Of a stretch of 14,145 nt of DNA, positions 13,905 through 14,145 are shown piece after piece. The notes under the pieces were generated by a model. The model was not told where the DNA came from, searched no databases, and saw only the letters and a list, made by a program, of their open reading frames with translations. This stretch comes from an uncultured Eubacteriales bacterium. GTDB lineage: Bacteria > Bacillota > Clostridia > Oscillospirales > CAG-272. The first letter of the stretch is position 1, and the number at the start of each line of letters is the position of its first letter. The stretch is from positions 1 through 14,145 of the forward strand of contig USGH01000036.1 in NCBI GenBank assembly GCA_900554225.1. The letters run 5' to 3'. Made by a program: the position numbers and the translations under genes.

Positions 13905-14145
13905 ATGGACAAACAACTGAACCTGTCGTTTATACATGACGAATTAAAAGAAGTAAAAACGCATAAGCGGGAATTTCTCGAAAACCATCATGCCATGGGG
14001 GCAGCTGTACGAGCTGGTCAAGCCGTGCTATTATGAAGGAGCGCGCGGCAACAAACCCTACGATCTTGAGCTGATGCTGCGAATCCACCTGATCCAGAAC
14101 CTGTACGACCTCTCCGACGAAGGAACCAGAAACGAAATTATTGAC
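13905..14145 (+). pseudogene. IS5-family transposase, N-terminal part, apparently frameshifted
   Basis: From the ATG at 13905 the first frame reads MDKQLNLSFIHDELKEV and then KTHKREFLE, a typical IS5-group start, but then runs to a TGA at 14034-14036. The expected continuation lies one frame over: IMPWGQLYELVKPCYYEG, then GNKPYDLELMLRIHLIQNLY, then LSDEGTRNEIID, open to the window end. The switch occurs at about 13978-13990 (near CTCGAAAACC). Homologues I recall have about five residues between FLE and the Pro-Trp pair, so a short deletion of roughly 8-11 nt, not a multiple of three, fits. It is a +1 (or -2) shift and not at a classic -1 slippery heptamer, so decay or sequence error is likelier than programmed frameshifting. 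An ATG at 13990 could start the second frame. Confidence 0.75.

Larger units (their letters stand above)
13851..14145 (+). mobile_element. Left end of an IS5-like insertion sequence (incomplete)
   Basis: The host gene's pattern breaks at about 13850, and an outward-reading end starting near AAGGCACCACCGCACAG follows, with a promoter and transposase frame directly behind it. The right end, matching inverted repeat and target duplication lie beyond the window, so the exact boundary (13851-13853) is an estimate. Family assignment rests on the transposase. Confidence 0.65.

Noticed and set aside
13978..13986. Programmed -1 frameshift site in the transposase
   Set aside because: The required shift is +1 or -2, and the CGAAAACC context is not a canonical X XXY YYZ slippery heptamer.
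1..14145. CRISPR arrays, tRNA or rRNA genes, phage or defence systems
   Set aside because: No regularly spaced repeats beyond the four leader elements, no tRNA-like or rRNA-like segments and no recognisable defence genes were found by eye.

Overview
The window looks like a chromosomal segment of a Gram-positive, Firmicutes/Clostridia-type anaerobe, probably an Oscillospiraceae/Ruminococcaceae relative. This is inferred from clostridial-style AroC, AroE-K and PheA sequences, a B12-dependent MetH without an activation domain, strong GGAGG ribosome binding sites and consensus sigma-A promoters. No database search could be run.

Region 1 (1-7216, minus strand) is one operon, transcribed right to left: aroF (DAHP synthase), pheA (chorismate mutase-prephenate dehydratase), aroB, aroC, an aroE-aroK fusion, aroQ, aroA and the start of tyrA. 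It encodes every step from PEP and erythrose-4-phosphate to chorismate, then the Phe and Tyr branches. Four junctions are ATGA stop/start overlaps (pheA-aroB, aroB-aroC, aroC-aroEK, aroEK-aroQ), and aroQ-aroA is a fifth, so translation is probably coupled.

Region 2 (7217-7700, minus strand) is the operon leader and the most interesting part. After a TTGACA-N17-TACAAT promoter come two consecutive ribosome-mediated attenuators. Each has a Shine-Dalgarno sequence, a short leader peptide rich in Phe and Tyr codons (three of each in both peptides), a CGGACTGTCCG-type element inside the peptide gene, a complementary CGGACAGTCCG element, and an intrinsic terminator whose 5' arm overlaps that second element. 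Starvation for Phe or Tyr would be read twice before aroF is transcribed.

Region 3 (7834-9690, plus strand) is a divergent, monocistronic GH31 glycosidase gene with a perfect consensus promoter and its own terminator. Region 4 (9776-13248, plus strand) is a metF-metH methionine unit with a consensus-like promoter and a terminator. Region 5 (13297-14145, plus strand) is a secreted-protein gene apparently cut by the left end of an IS5-like element, whose transposase runs off the window.

Several otherwise well conserved genes carry lesions: an in-frame TGA in aroA, in-frame TAG and TAA in metF, an apparent loss of about a dozen core residues in AroB, a missing start or 1-nt frameshift at the 5' end of pheA, and a frameshifted transposase. 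Either the aromatic and methionine pathways are decaying in this lineage, or the assembly contains base errors. The sequence alone cannot separate the two.
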